This document shows, in pieces, positions 1-11,071 of a DNA stretch of 64,000 nucleotides (position 1 is the stretch's first letter; each line of letters opens with the position of its first letter). The translations under genes were made by a program, and so were the position numbers. The notes below the pieces were generated by a model. It made no database searches, had not been told where the DNA came from, and was given only the letters and a program-made list of their open reading frames with translations. Source of the DNA: Lojkania enalia (lineage: Eukaryota; Ascomycota; Dothideomycetes; Pleosporales); assembly GCA_010094045.1 (NCBI GenBank), contig ML986640.1:125469-189468 (forward strand), in the 5' to 3' direction.

Positions 1-379
1 TATCCTGAAAACCGATATCAGAAAGAGAGACGAGACCTGGAATAAAGAAGACTTCTGTGATATGAGCAACGTAGCTAAGACGGAGGCGAGTAGGACAGAA
101 GAGGTCAAGAAACGGAACCCATTAATGATTTTTGTGGAGATTGCGATGTTTGCCGCGCGGATGGGGGCGTCACTTCTATCTCGCGTGATCCCCAGGCTCG
201 CATCATTCTCGCCCCGTCTAGCCAATCTATTGAAGAATTCTCCTAAGAATCTGTTCAAGCTAGCACCAAAGGGACAGGTTGGAAATGCGGGAAGTCGACA
301 GGCAATGAAGGGGGCATTCAGGAAGCTAGCAAATCACGCGGCTTTCAAGCAGTGCGTCAAATCCGGGAAGCCGAAATAA
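1..379 (+). CDS. 3' part of an unrecognised basic protein (5' end outside the window)
   Basis: The frame is open from base 2 to the TAA at 377-379, with no stop before the first internal ATG at 62. The gene may therefore begin left of the window. Read from ATG 62 the product is 105 residues: a charged start, a hydrophobic stretch at about residues 21-40 (PLMIFVEIAMFAARMGASLL), then a Lys/Arg/Ser-rich tail. No domain is recognised. The hydrophobic stretch could be a membrane or targeting segment, but that is inference. If the real start is ATG 62, this is a small orphan protein. I am fairly sure the frame is coding-like and unsure of its extent. Confidence 0.45.
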   Translation, partial: ILKTDIRKRDETWNKEDFCDMSNVAKTEASRTEEVKKRNPLMIFVEIAMFAARMGASLLSRVIPRLASFSPRLANLLKNSPKNLFKLAPKGQVGNAGSRQAMKGAFRKLANHAAFKQCVKSGKPK

Positions 380-1188
380 TCTTTCATCACAGCGCTAGCT
401 TACCTAGTATTATGATCTCATAGATGAAATACGTTTGCCCATTTCGGGGAATATAAAATGCAAACCAATGCAAAATTTTGGAAGAAGAGGACCAAGACCC
501 AAGAGGTCTTATATGTGGTCACATTTGCAGATAAAACCGGTTATAGCACTGGCAGGAAAGGCCACTAATAACTAGAGAGAGTCGATCAATGATATGTTGG
601 ACGAAGCCGGGTCGGAAAGCTAACCAAACTCATAATATGCTTAGCAACCTCCAAATGTGATTCTTCCTCCCGTGACATCGACACATTGCATAGTATTCTC
701 GTAGATACGTGGTACAATATATTTGATTTGTCAAGGCGGCGGGATGATCACCCGAGTGTTGAATATGAGGTAGTCATAAGAGGACCACAAGCGACACTAA
801 CCTAATGTCGAAGCAGAATATATGGGGCAAGCACTTGCAAATATGCTAATTATCGGCTTGAATTCTCAAAAGTTTGCGTCCCTTAAAATATCAATAAGCG
901 ACTTGCGCGTTGGCAGCTTGGAAGAGTTGGGAGGTAGGATGCGAGTGATGATGGTGAAACGCAATTTATAGAATTCGGTGATGATAGAAGAAAATTTGTT
1001 AACGTAAATCAAAGTGAAAGCCATCTTATTAAATCCTAGTAACCAAAATTTAGGTATCATTAAACTTTCTCATTTCTAACTTGCTATTCTTATTACAAAG
1101 AAAGTGGAGGGAAGGTGAAAGGGTGAAGACGAAGTTTGGCTGTCAAAAAAGAAATTCTATTTGACCACTAGTGAAAGCTACTCTTACC
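380..1188. other. intergenic, no gene seen
   Basis: This AT-leaning spacer lies between the first gene and the 5S-like gene. Only short chance ORFs occur, and no RNA gene or repeat family was recognised. Confidence 0.6.
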
Positions 1189-1307
1189 ACATACGATCAT
1201 AGGTCGCAGAAAATTGAGCCTCCCGTCTGCTCGACTGAACACAAGCTTCGAACCGGTGGATTAGTAATTAGTTGGGTGACCACTAATGAATACCCGCTAT
1301 CGTATGT
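1189..1307 (+). rRNA. 5S rRNA gene or pseudogene (dispersed copy)
   Basis: The 119-nt segment has 5S rRNA layout. The 5' end ACATACGAT pairs perfectly with the 3' end ATCGTATGT to form helix I. The conserved CCCGTCTGCTC block of loop B and helix III is present, as is the GTGACCAC block before the 3' helix. A T-run (1307-1316) follows directly, as expected for a polymerase III terminator. Against the usual fungal sequence, as I recall it, the GTAGTTGGGTGGGTGACC region reads GTAATTAGTTGGGTGACC, and the following CCACCAGCGAA reads CCACTAATGAA. Most of these differences are G-to-A or C-to-T, so this may be a RIP-touched pseudogene. Dispersed single 5S genes are usual in filamentous ascomycetes. 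Confidence 0.75.
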
Positions 1308-1316
1308 TTTTTTTTT

Positions 1317-1771
1317 GGCTTGGTCACGAGGATTTACCTCGGTGGTGAGTAGCTAACTATATACGGGCTATTCACCGAAATTTATTTCGTTTTATTTTTA
1401 TGTTATTTTTTTTTGAATAAAGTAATAATCAATTATCGCAAAATGACGATTTAATGCTCCTAAGAAAGAGAAGATTACGCATGTATTCGCTGACTCTCAA
1501 GTCAATATGAGCAGATGCCTTTCCTCGACAGCATTTCACTTTCATTTGCTTATTCCTTACGCAAGCCCGAGTGATTCATTTCTTTCTCGAGAAACAGTTT
1601 TACATCCATTCAATTCTGCTTTCACTTCGCCTACCCCGCTTTTCACCTGTCGGACTCCGTACTTCCCTCTTTAATCATGCAATTCAACACCAACCCCTAG
1701 CAGAGCATCCCTACTATCAACCCACCACTCCCCACTTCACTCACAACTTCCCATCTGTCCCTCAACACCCA
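1317..1771. other. intergenic and HRI1 upstream region
   Basis: AT-rich up to about 1450, then pyrimidine-rich toward the HRI1 start, as is common in fungal leaders. The HRI1 frame stays open back to 1571 but contains no ATG there. Confidence 0.5.
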
Positions 1772-2764
1772 ATGTCTACTACACTCCCCACCCTCACCTC
1801 TAATCCATCGAACGCCTCTATATCCGTTCGCAAATACATCTACCACCTGCCCTACCCGCTCCCGCTCGGCACTCCCATTCCCTACACGCCAAACCTCCCC
1901 ACCTATAACCCCTTAAACCTGGATCCCAATGCCTCCGAACCGACCCACACGCTGGTCCTTACAACACCTGCAAGCACATTCGTAGATCTTAGAATCCTGA
2001 AACGAACGTCCGGCTTCGACACCGAGGCACCAAATAACGGGAAGCCAGGCCGATTAGAATGGGGGTTCGCAGGTGTCAGCAGGAGCGTTGCGGTGCTAGA
2101 TGCGGGACAACCGATGCGAAATCGGGACGACTCAGGCCAAGACGGGGAGAGAGCAAGCAGTAATGCACCGACATCAATATCAACATACACATGCACACGT
2201 CTCGGAAATGGAAATGGAAATGGAAATGGAATTAAAAACGGAACTTGGATACCGGAAATCCGCCACAGTATCTGGACCCACACCGTCGACTCGCGGCACC
2301 CGCTGAACTCTCCTTTCATGCCCCCGGACGAAGGCGACATGTACCCGCTGCCTAATAACCCAGACCTCACCCTTGAATTCGGTACCGCCTTCAACCCCCT
2401 CACGAACATGCATATGAACTACGAAGAAATGTGGCAAGACGTCAAGATTGATGTGTGCGGCCCGGAACGGCTTAAGTACGCCGTGTGCTTGAAGCTCGAG
2501 CAACCAACGACGAATACAAGGGGTGTTGTAGTCCGCGTAGGCCAGTTTGTGCAGGGGATAGTGAAAAATGGGGAACAGACAACTGTTGAGCGGTGGGAGT
2601 TTACGGGTGAGGGGGAGGGGGAGGGATGGAAGAGGATAGTGAATATTGGCATGTCTTTTGTTCCGTGTGTGGTCACGTTTCGGCCGACTGAGTTAGAAAT
2701 AGGAGGGAAGGTGAGGTACCAAGGGTCAGAGTGGGTGGTAGATGAGCTTGTGGGATGGGAGTAA
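1772..2764 (+). CDS. hri1: HRI1 family protein
   Basis: A 330-residue protein of the fungal HRI1 family; the yeast member was found as an interactor of the casein kinase Hrr25 and its biochemical role is not established. The family match rests on several blocks in order: EWGFAG in the N-terminal half, DEGDMYPL followed by YEEMWQDV in the middle, VVVRVGQFVQG, and the C-terminal GSEWVVDELVG. These resemble the two lipocalin-like beta domains of Hri1. ATG 1772 is chosen because it is the first ATG in a frame open from 1571. A Gly-Asn repeat (GNGNGNGNG) near residue 150 and an acidic Glu-Gly repeat near residue 280 are low-complexity inserts. The protein is longer than the roughly 244-residue yeast protein, mainly through these inserts. 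Single exon. Confidence 0.85.
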   Translation: MSTTLPTLTSNPSNASISVRKYIYHLPYPLPLGTPIPYTPNLPTYNPLNLDPNASEPTHTLVLTTPASTFVDLRILKRTSGFDTEAPNNGKPGRLEWGFAGVSRSVAVLDAGQPMRNRDDSGQDGERASSNAPTSISTYTCTRLGNGNGNGNGIKNGTWIPEIRHSIWTHTVDSRHPLNSPFMPPDEGDMYPLPNNPDLTLEFGTAFNPLTNMHMNYEEMWQDVKIDVCGPERLKYAVCLKLEQPTTNTRGVVVRVGQFVQGIVKNGEQTTVERWEFTGEGEGEGWKRIVNIGMSFVPCVVTFRPTELEIGGKVRYQGSEWVVDELVGWE

Positions 2765-3073
2765 GGATTAATGACTACATCCTGCTTTGGATCAAGATAT
2801 TCGGATGGTGATTTGGTTTACTGGAATATCTGATGACAATTAAGACCGGTGGTACATCACACATAGTATGCTTGCATCATGAAAGGCGCATATCGTGATG
2901 AAATAGATAGATGGGCGCAAATGGCAGTTGGATTGTCCATAACTAGATATCATTCAGCTGTCATTCGTGACAGAACCTATCCATTGACCAATTGACGCCG
3001 CCCATGCAGAGTAACCATCGTTCCATGACTGCTTTTTAGGTATCGACTACGCCGGCGCGAGACATTTTGCTGC
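2765..3073. other. 3' intergenic between convergent hri1 and rpl13
   Basis: Short spacer between two convergent genes, presumably holding both 3' UTRs. No other feature seen. Confidence 0.5.
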
Positions 3074-3939
3074 TTATTTCTTCTTAGCAGCATCCTCCTC
3101 AGCCTTGGCCGCAGCCCTCTTGGCACGGATGCCGACAAGGCGGGCTTCAGAGCGAGCCTCACGCAACTTCCTAAAGGCATTCTCCTCGCCCTTGTAGTTG
3201 GAGATGGGGCCCTCCTCGAATTCGACAACGTTCTTGATGGGCAGGATCTCGGAGGTAGACTTGATGACGTTACCCTGCTTAGCGGCCTTTACATCCTCGG
3301 CAGAAGCATCACCACTCTTCGCCTTGCCGTTACGGCGAGGAAAGAGAATGAGGCGCTTCCTGTACTCCTGGAGGCGCTCCACATTGGCCTTGAGGCTCTC
3401 CTCAGAGAGATTCTGGCGGCGGGGGTCGACGGCGATACCGATGGTGGGTGCGAGCTTGCGGGGGATACCAGCAGCTATTGACGTTAGCCAACCATCCCAG
3501 ACTTTCGTTCTGCAGATATATACCCTTCAATTCAGCAAGGGAGAAACCACGGCCTGGACGGACACGGCGGTTGTCTATATGCGGTCAGCTAATTCGAACT
3601 CATTTCCGCTTTTTCCATCCACATACACTTGATGGTTGGGCATCGGACAACGGGTCGGAGTCTGTCGACGGGGCGGGGAGCAATGGCAGCGGCTTTCGCA
3701 ACACGAGCGCTCCTGCGGCGCTGCTTGCGGCCGGGCTACGCGGTCGTTAACATCTACACTACAGGCGCCACTGCTCTCACGGAGATGAGAGGGGAATTAC
3801 CTGGTCAAAGTGCACGCGGACGCGGCGTTGCCTATATCACATCGTCAGCTTGAAGCGCAAGTGAAATCAATTGAGGTCAAGCATACCAGTCCTTGTGAAA
3901 GTGGTTCTTCTGAAGCTGATTGTTGTGCTTGATCGCCAT
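3074..3939 (-). CDS. rpl13: 60S ribosomal protein L13 (eL13)
   Basis: Component of the large cytosolic ribosomal subunit. On the minus strand five exons join in phase: 3939-3887, 3831-3801, 3735-3627, 3574-3524 and 3474-3074, giving 214 residues, the usual eL13 size. Every junction has GT-AG. The start [10 protein letters not shown], the basic [15 protein letters not shown] block, [30 protein letters not shown] and the C-terminal [15 protein letters not shown] block are all family signatures. A further GT-AG intron (4005-3953) lies in the 5' leader 14 bases before the ATG, a common arrangement in ribosomal protein genes. The C-terminus is Lys/Ala-rich. Many introns packed near the 5' end also fit this gene class. 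Confidence 0.95.
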
Positions 3940-4416
3940 TTCACCGGATTGTCTGCAGAGTAATTAGGAACAAATAATTGAGCTATCGAGGGCCTTGTAA
4001 CGCACCGTTGGCACGGCGGAGCTGTGGGTTAGTATCGCTTGAAAGTCGCATTCGCGCTCTTGTGTGCGAAGTCAAATTCCGCTTAGCGCTAAGCGAGGGC
4101 GGCGGAACGATTCTCCGATAGTGCGCGCTAACTATCTCGGGACGACAAAACCTCCACTACTGCATTAGATCAAAGACATGCACATATGAAGAATCCTATG
4201 TAATCGTTCGTATTTACTATCTTAGTCCGTTCCACATTTGATACCACAATGGAATTCCTCCTCAAGTCTTGCATCCAGCAAGCGACACAATATTACAAGG
4301 TTGACGACTGGGGCCAACCAACAGTGTAAGACACCGAGAAAATGAGTGGTCCAAACTCCTCCCCGCCAACCCAACCCAAAGTCGTCAATCGTTAATTCCT
4401 TGCTTAGAGTTATTGT
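3940..4416. other. rpl13 promoter and leader, and 3' spacer of the coiled-coil gene
   Basis: Contains the predicted leader intron of rpl13 (4005-3953, minus strand). A near-palindromic CGCTTAGCGCTAAGCG occurs at about 4080-4095. No coding signal. Confidence 0.5.
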
Positions 4417-5955
4417 TTAATCCCGCAAAAGGCCTGTAATTCCCAAACCCGCTCCCGTATCGACCCGGCCCTTCTTCGTCGGACTGCCATGATGTTCGCT
4501 AGATTGCAGTCTCCTCTTTTCAAATTCTCCTGGTCGGCTCATGCTACTAGACTTCTTCACGTGACCATAAATCTTACTCTGAATTAGATTCGATTTTGAC
4601 GAGGGTGCCGACATGTGCTTAGTGGGAGCCGTTCGTCGAAGCATGCTGGTAGCCATCTGGCTAGCCTGCGACTCTGGCACCTCCTCTTCTCTGTCGGTGA
4701 ATGCTTCTTCCTCGTCTACACTTGAAGCAGTGATCGTGGAGTTGCTGCTTTCCCGCCGACCATGAGTCTTTTTGGCGTGGTAATGTGCAGGTGGAGCAGA
4801 CTGAGGGACATTCACAGCGGCAAAGTGTGGAGGCGTGCGTGGGACGTCAGGACGTAAATTCGATGGCTGGCGAGTAGGTGTCTGCGGAAGCGAAGACATC
4901 GAATGCGTACCCCGGTTATGACCGAAACGAGCTCGTGGAGCATGAGACCTCGTAGGAGTCGATGGAGCTGTTGCGGTCTCCTGACTGAGCATCTTGTCGG
5001 CGAGAAGGAGTGCCTCAAAATTGCTCTGTCCTCGGCTATGATCATTGGATAGCGAGGGAGGCACTCGACTCACTCTATGCCGCGGTGTAGGTTGACGAGG
5101 GGTGCCAAACATAGATCGAGGTGAGCCTTGCTCGTTCATCTGCTCTAAATACGGTAGATATGGGGCGATATGATCTCTGTTCTTTCGAATCCTGACCTTT
5201 AGGCGATCATTCTCCTCCATGAGACTTGCCAGTTCGCCTTCCCTGTGCTCAGTCAAGCGCTTCTGCTGTTCAAGCGTGTCACGCAGCTCATCGTTGTCGC
5301 TTTGAAGCATTTGGCACTGTCTATTCAATTCCGAGATCATGATGGCATTCGCAGAATTGACAGGCGATTCTTGAAGGCTTTGAGCAGGCAACGCTATGGT
5401 GTTGCGGCGCCTCTCCTCTGCTTGTTGTAGAACATCAATCTCGCGATATGCCATGGCGAGCTCGACGTGGAACCGGCTCGCGGCTTCCTCACTCTCCATT
5501 ACGGCCATGTTGTATTGGAGCTTATAGTGGGCAGCAGAAAGCCGGATATCCCTCAGGGCGGAAGAGAGGTCATTGACCATAGTTTTGAGCTCTTCTGGAG
5601 AAGCATTGTTGATCTGATCCTGGCTGTACAAGGCGGCTGCGGATTCCGCCAGGGCTGATGGCTGGCTAGGAAGCTTCGATGTTGGTGGGGGTGAGGTGAG
5701 CTGCGGTGTTGGCGGCGTAGGCGTCCTTAAAATAGCGCGAGTGTTCGGTATCTGCGAGGAGGGAGGAGGCGTCATGGACGAGGCCGTTGGAGGTGCGGGC
5801 GAGGTAAACTTGACGGGATCCGGAGACTTGGCCGGACCTGGAGAGCCGGAATTGGATGCTGAACGCAGCTTGGGCGGGGTCGCCGGTTGTAAGAGTTCCG
5901 TTGTAGGCATAAGAGAGTCCTGCGAGGCCTGGGATAAAGGTGCCTGGCCGTCCAT
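4417..5955 (-). CDS. uncharacterised coiled-coil protein
   Basis: Single-exon 512-residue protein. The frame runs upstream to a GTG at 5973, but ATG 5955 has a good context (AAAATGG) and is chosen. Residues 1-105 are Ser/Pro/Thr-rich and disordered. Two heptad-rich coiled coils follow at about residues 115-185 and 205-265 (EELKTMVNDLSSALRDI; ELNRQCQMLQSDNDELR). The C-terminal half is again disordered, with TPRQPTPRH-like and SPTKK-like sites that resemble proline-directed kinase targets, and an acidic patch (DEEEAFTDREEE). This architecture is typical of cytoskeletal or spindle-pole scaffold proteins, but no named family is claimed. It is transcribed divergently from the LRR gene across 687 bp. 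Confidence 0.75.
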   Translation of the reverse strand: MDGQAPLSQASQDSLMPTTELLQPATPPKLRSASNSGSPGPAKSPDPVKFTSPAPPTASSMTPPPSSQIPNTRAILRTPTPPTPQLTSPPPTSKLPSQPSALAESAAALYSQDQINNASPEELKTMVNDLSSALRDIRLSAAHYKLQYNMAVMESEEAASRFHVELAMAYREIDVLQQAEERRRNTIALPAQSLQESPVNSANAIMISELNRQCQMLQSDNDELRDTLEQQKRLTEHREGELASLMEENDRLKVRIRKNRDHIAPYLPYLEQMNEQGSPRSMFGTPRQPTPRHRVSRVPPSLSNDHSRGQSNFEALLLADKMLSQETATAPSTPTRSHAPRARFGHNRGTHSMSSLPQTPTRQPSNLRPDVPRTPPHFAAVNVPQSAPPAHYHAKKTHGRRESSNSTITASSVDEEEAFTDREEEVPESQASQMATSMLRRTAPTKHMSAPSSKSNLIQSKIYGHVKKSSSMSRPGEFEKRRLQSSEHHGSPTKKGRVDTGAGLGITGLLRD

Positions 5956-6642
5956 TTTGCCTAGCAGGTGCACGAGCCGCGTTGGACACGTCAGAAACGC
6001 AGCTGAGTCGCGAGATGGAGAAGGATGTTTGCGCTTCTCACGATCCGGTGTCGGCGGAAGGAAGAATGAATGCTAGCGAAGTTTGCGCGCCCCGGAGAGG
6101 CCAAACGCGAGGTCGCAGGTAGACGGTCGGGTTAAGACGCGGTTGAGTAGGAAGGCCGGATTCGGGGCTCGCGTAGAGGCGCGTCAGGTGCCGAGGCGAT
6201 CGCGCGAGAGATGCGACCAATTCCGCGACGCAAGCAGGGCGAGAGGACGTATGCGACTACGACAGCGGCGGCGACGTGGCTCGCAGGGTCTTGAAGACGG
6301 AGGTGCGAGGTGTGGAGAGGCTACGGAGGATGGCAGGACAACGGGTTCGAGCACGACCGCGGCCTATGGCTAAGCCAGATCGAGCGTCGGGTCGTTTCCA
6401 CACGGGCCCTGTCCGGGCCTAGCGTGTTTACCGCCCTGCCGCCCGCTGCCCACCCGGCAACGGCCAACCGCCATAGCAACATAGCGCTCCCTGCTTCCTT
6501 GTCCACACAAATTATCTCCCACGGCGACACCCGACACTCCCTTTGCTGGTTGGACGTTCTTCTCTCCGCAGGCACTGCTTGCGACGCGCCACTGAGCGCT
6601 TCTGCCAGCCTCCTGGTACCCTAAGCTGCCCCGCTGTCTGCC
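5956..6642. promoter_or_regulatory. divergent intergenic (promoter) region
   Basis: GC-rich spacer between the two divergent genes, presumably containing both promoters. Open frames here have no coding character. Confidence 0.5.
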
Positions 6643-9600
6643 ATGGACCCTCCGTCCTCCATCCCCGTTAGGACTTCAGGCATCCCTCGACCTACTTCAC
6701 GATTGCCCGTGCTTCGCTCCTCCGGTAGTCAATCGCAGCTCCGGCCAGCTTCTTCGACGGAAAAATTGGCCAAGAAGCCGTCAATTACGTCTTTATCAAA
6801 GCCTAGTCGGGACCCTCCTTTGCTACAGGAGAAAACGTCGAGGACGTCCCTCGTTCGCTCAACAACTCCCTCTACCACCCTTTCCAACACGAGCTCGAGC
6901 CGAGCATCCCTGTCGTCAGCTGCAAAACGTGGAGTTCCCGCTAGTACACAGGCACAAGCCTCATACTCAAGCAGTGATGCAGCGTTCAAAAAACCCATTA
7001 GCCGCCCACCGTCTTGTCAGACGAGAACAAAGCCTCAACCCATAGCTACAACACGAGATACGAGCCGAGATGATGTTTTGGGTGACTTGGATGGCTTCCG
7101 GTCGGCTTCACGTGCGTCTTCCCGGTCCGGGTTCCGAGACGATTCGGAGTATGTCTTAGAGACGAATACGGAGCCCACGAACCCGCAGCGAAGAAAAGCG
7201 CGGCCATCTCTGTCGGATCGAACAATTGAGAGTCTCTCGTCGCTACCATCGTCTCCAGCGGGCAAAGGAAGGAGAAGATCGAGCTTCTTTTCTGCGGACA
7301 ATTCAATGCTGCCTCCCGCGCGCCCTACGTCTGCACTGAGCAATGGTCGGCGGCCAATGACGAGCGACGGAACTCCTCAAGTTACGCCAGCAACCCCGAA
7401 ACGACTCGGTGGTAGCCTGTCCCAAAGAGGGTCAATGACTGTGCCAGGGAAAAGGAGCGTCAGTGCTACAACCCCCTCTAGTATATCGACTATATCCACA
7501 CCAAGCAAGATATCTTCTGTGTCCAGACCAGGCTCTCAAATAAGAAAACAGCCGCTCTCCCAAATGCAAAACATTCAAACTATGCCGAAGCCACGACCTT
7601 TGTCAAACAGCAAAACGATGACTGCGAGAGCACCCAAATCGCGACCCTCTCTTGCTGGAACTTTTGGACAATCCATATCCCCGCCAGCGACAGCGGTTCC
7701 CCTGACGCCATCTCCAGATAGGGAAGCGCTGGCGGCTACTGTAACACCAACGTCCAGTCGCAGAGTCTCCAACTCGTCCGCTGCGCTTAGAGAACAAATC
7801 GCCAAAGCAAAAGCTGCTCGTCGTTCAGGAGTCGGAGCCATTGCCACAGAAGCCCCTTCAAAGCCGTCAAATTCTTCGGGTGCGCTACGCGAACAGATTG
7901 CAAAAGCTAAGGAAGCTGCCCGGCGCGCTCATGCTACAAAGCAGTTTGGAAGAGACACGCCGCCAAGGGAAATCTCGGCTGTGACCCAGAACGAGTTCGG
8001 AATTGAACCAGATCCGGAAGAAATATCACAATTCGACTTTGGGTTGGATGATCCATTTAATCAAAGATCCAAAGGGAGCAAGTCACTTCTCCAGAAACGC
8101 ATTGATTCTGCTCGTGCAGACGGCAGATTGAATATATCAGCAATGAGCTTGACTGAGTTTCCAGATGAAGTCCTGAATATGTACAAATACGATCCCAACG
8201 ACAGCATAGTTGCATGGGGCGAGGTTGTTGACCTCACCACCATCCTTGCCGCGGATAACGAGTTTGCATCTCTTCCAGACAGACTTTTTCCAGATGTTGA
8301 TATGGAATCAATTATAGATTCTGAAGAAGATGGCCCGCAGTTCGGGGGTGTGCAAAGCATTGACCTTCATGGAAATATGCTTGGTCATGTGCCGATTGGA
8401 TTGCGTCGGCTTTCCCAGCTTTCCAAGCTGAATCTTGTGAGCCATAATTTCAGATGTACTATTAGCTTCGTTACTGACAATGTGCTTAGTCCAGGAACCA
8501 ATTGCCGATCGAGATCATGGACACGATCTCTCAAATCCCGACACTACGTCATTTAAAGGTAGCTGAAAATAATCTATCCGGTGATATGCCAGAAACTTTG
8601 GGGTCATTGAACCAGCTGGAAGTGCTTGAACTTCAAGGCAATAAGATTACTAGCCTACCTGCAGAGATACGCAAGCTAACCCGTCTCCGCACTCTAAACA
8701 TCTCAAATAACCAATTTAATGCACTACCTCCAGAATTATTTACTTCTGTGCCGATAGTAGAGTTCTTGGCAGCCAAGAATACCTTTTCGCAGCCATTCTT
8801 CGATATAGACACAGTACCACATCTTCAAAGCCTCGACCTTTCCAACAACGAGATGGGTTCCCTTTGCGTAAGTGGGACGGTCCTGCTCCCGGCCCTAAAG
8901 ACCATCGATGTATCGTCAAATCGGTTGACTGCTCTTCCGGATATCTCATCTTGGACGAGCCTCACAACCCTTCTAGCTGGAGAAAACAAGTTAACGTCCT
9001 TCCCCGAAGGATTCCTGTCATTACAACAGCTACGTAATGCAGACTTCACAGCCAATGATATCTCGAAACTTGATGAGAGGATAGCTCTTATGGAAGGGTT
9101 GGAGAATCTCACAATTGCGGCGAACCCGCTTCGTGAGCGCAAGTTCTTCTCCATGGATACTCAAGATATCAAACGCGATCTCCTGTCTCGACTAGATCCA
9201 GGCGTGGTCGAGGCAGCGCAGGTTGAGGCTGAGACTGCTGCCCCAGCCGGGTCATTTAGTCCAGAAAGTGACTGGCAATTAAAACCGTCTGGAACCCTTG
9301 ATCTCTCATTCAAAAACTTGACGGAGGTCGACAATGAGGCCCTAGTATCCTTTGCAGCGTCTAATGATATCCGCCAAATACAACTGCAGCAAAATTATCT
9401 GAAGACTATTCCGGAGGTTTTCTCACAACTCACTCACCTTACCATACTAGATTTGTCAAAGAACAATGTCGCCGAGCCGCTAATAGGTGTTTTAAGCCTC
9501 TCTGAGCTGCGAGAGCTCCGGCTTGCGGGGAATAAAATCCAATCGCTCGACAGCTTGATGTCGTTACTCTCAGCGCCCAACCTGCAGCATCTCGATGTTT

Positions 9601-9917
9601 CCAACAATCGCATCTCTGGTCCACTTCCGATAATTCGGGATGTCTTCCCTAAGCTCCTCCGCTTTATGGCAGCGGACAATGCTATATCGGAAGTTACCGC
9701 TAAAGCTTTGAAAGGCCTGAAGATTGTCAATCTTAGCAACAACGAAATACCAAGGCTAGATCCTCGAATAGGGCTTTTGTCCGGCACTTTGACAGGATTA
9801 GATGTGGAAGGAAACACGTTTAGGGTACCCAACTACGCCATTTTGCAGAAGGGGACCGACGCCGTATTGAACTGGCTGAGAGACAAGATCCCAGCAGATG
9901 CCGATCAGACCTTTTAA
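6643..9917 (+). CDS. leucine-rich-repeat protein, LRRC40-like
   Basis: Two exons, 6643-8436 and 8490-9917, encode 1073 residues. The 53-bp intron has donor GTGAGC and acceptor TTAG, and splicing restores an LRR (LSKLNL joined to SRNQLP). Residues 1-480 are Ser/Pro/Arg-rich and disordered. They hold a near-duplicate helix, ALREQIAKAKAARR at about 380 and ALREQIAKAKEAARR at about 412. From about residue 500 to the end there are many LRRs of the LxxLxLxxN type. The C-terminus (AILQKGTDAVLNWLRDKIP) matches the ending of animal LRRC40. LRRs of this kind serve as protein-binding surfaces; the partner is unknown. The LRR and LRRC40-like calls are firm. The function is not. Confidence 0.85.
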
Positions 9918-10786
9918 CCCCGTTCCTACACGACCGGCTTGACGGATTTAGTAAATACCCTTTTTGTACAATGTTTCTGCGATAAATTGACCAGTGATGG
10001 TATTGGAGGTATATTTTTTCCGGTTTTACGATATCATGGCTGTATATTGTTATGGTTGTCGCTTGCCCGTCTGCATTCTGAGGGATTTGGATTGTTGAGT
10101 ACTTTGATTGTAATGCTATTTCCGCTTCTGCTGTAGACAGCCAAAAATTCTGTTAGTACGGCACCAATATACAGCATTTGAAGACATCAAGCTTGCAGCA
10201 AGTAACCTTCAAGCATTCGATATTCGACAGTTCATTATTCTAGAGTCCGACTCCTTTTGACCGCTGACTACAGCTATCTAGAGCCGAATCTGGTTAGAGC
10301 GGCACATGCACGGACGAGTCCGTCCGACTAGAACCATCGAGGATGCTTAACTCCGCCTATTAAATGTAGAACTTGTTAGCAATTTCTGATTTTAGCAAAT
10401 GGGTTCGATTCCCCGAACACCGCATTGGTTCTCGTATCAGACGTGCACAAAGCGCCCTGCCGTGAAATGTACGAGGCCCAATTGCAGCTTTGCGTAGAAG
10501 CTGACTTAGCATATACTCCATGGAATGCTATCGGAGATAACATATGGCTATAGATAGTTTCCATGGGGAGAATTGTTGATATCCGTATAGTTTGGTACGT
10601 CGATGCCTTGGAGCATTGACGCCATTTCCTGATGAGCTGAATGATGGATATATATATATCGGAGGTGAAGAGCCGAGACTGGGAAACTACTATCAATCAT
10701 CAACGCATCTTCTCTCGGCTTTACTCAATCTCGTCTCTAATCTCTTGCTCCATATCCAATCCTCCAACATATCACCAATTGTCAAC
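9918..10786. other. intergenic, no gene seen
   Basis: Holds the 3' end of the LRR gene and the aldo-keto reductase promoter. A pyrimidine-rich tract and TATA-like ATATATATAT (about 10650) lie upstream of the next start. A tRNA-like B-box at 10401 was judged chance. Confidence 0.5.
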
Positions 10787-11022
10787 ATGTCTTCCAAACA
10801 AGAACTCTCCCTTGCTACAAATTATGGAACCGGCACGCAATCAACGCAAGGGATGAAGTACAACAACCTTGGAAAATCCGGCCTTAAGATATCGAAGGTT
10901 GTTCTGGGGGCAATGGGCTATGGTGATCCAAAGTACGTGCCCTGGATGTTGCCGGAAGAAAAGGCATTGCCATTACTGGAGCATGCATTTAAGCGCGGAA
11001 TCAACACATGGGATACTGTACG

Positions 11023-11071
<49 letters not shown>

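Noticed and set aside
1903..2409. 168-codon antisense ORF within hri1
   Set aside because: It mirrors the coding frame of hri1 and has no start context or family signature.
5666..5989. 107-codon minus-strand ORF overlapping the start of the coiled-coil gene
   Set aside because: It is an out-of-frame shadow of the longer, better-supported coiled-coil ORF.
10395..10420. Possible tRNA B-box (GGTTCGATTCC)
   Set aside because: No matching D-arm, acceptor pairing or T-stem could be found at the right distance. A chance match is likely.
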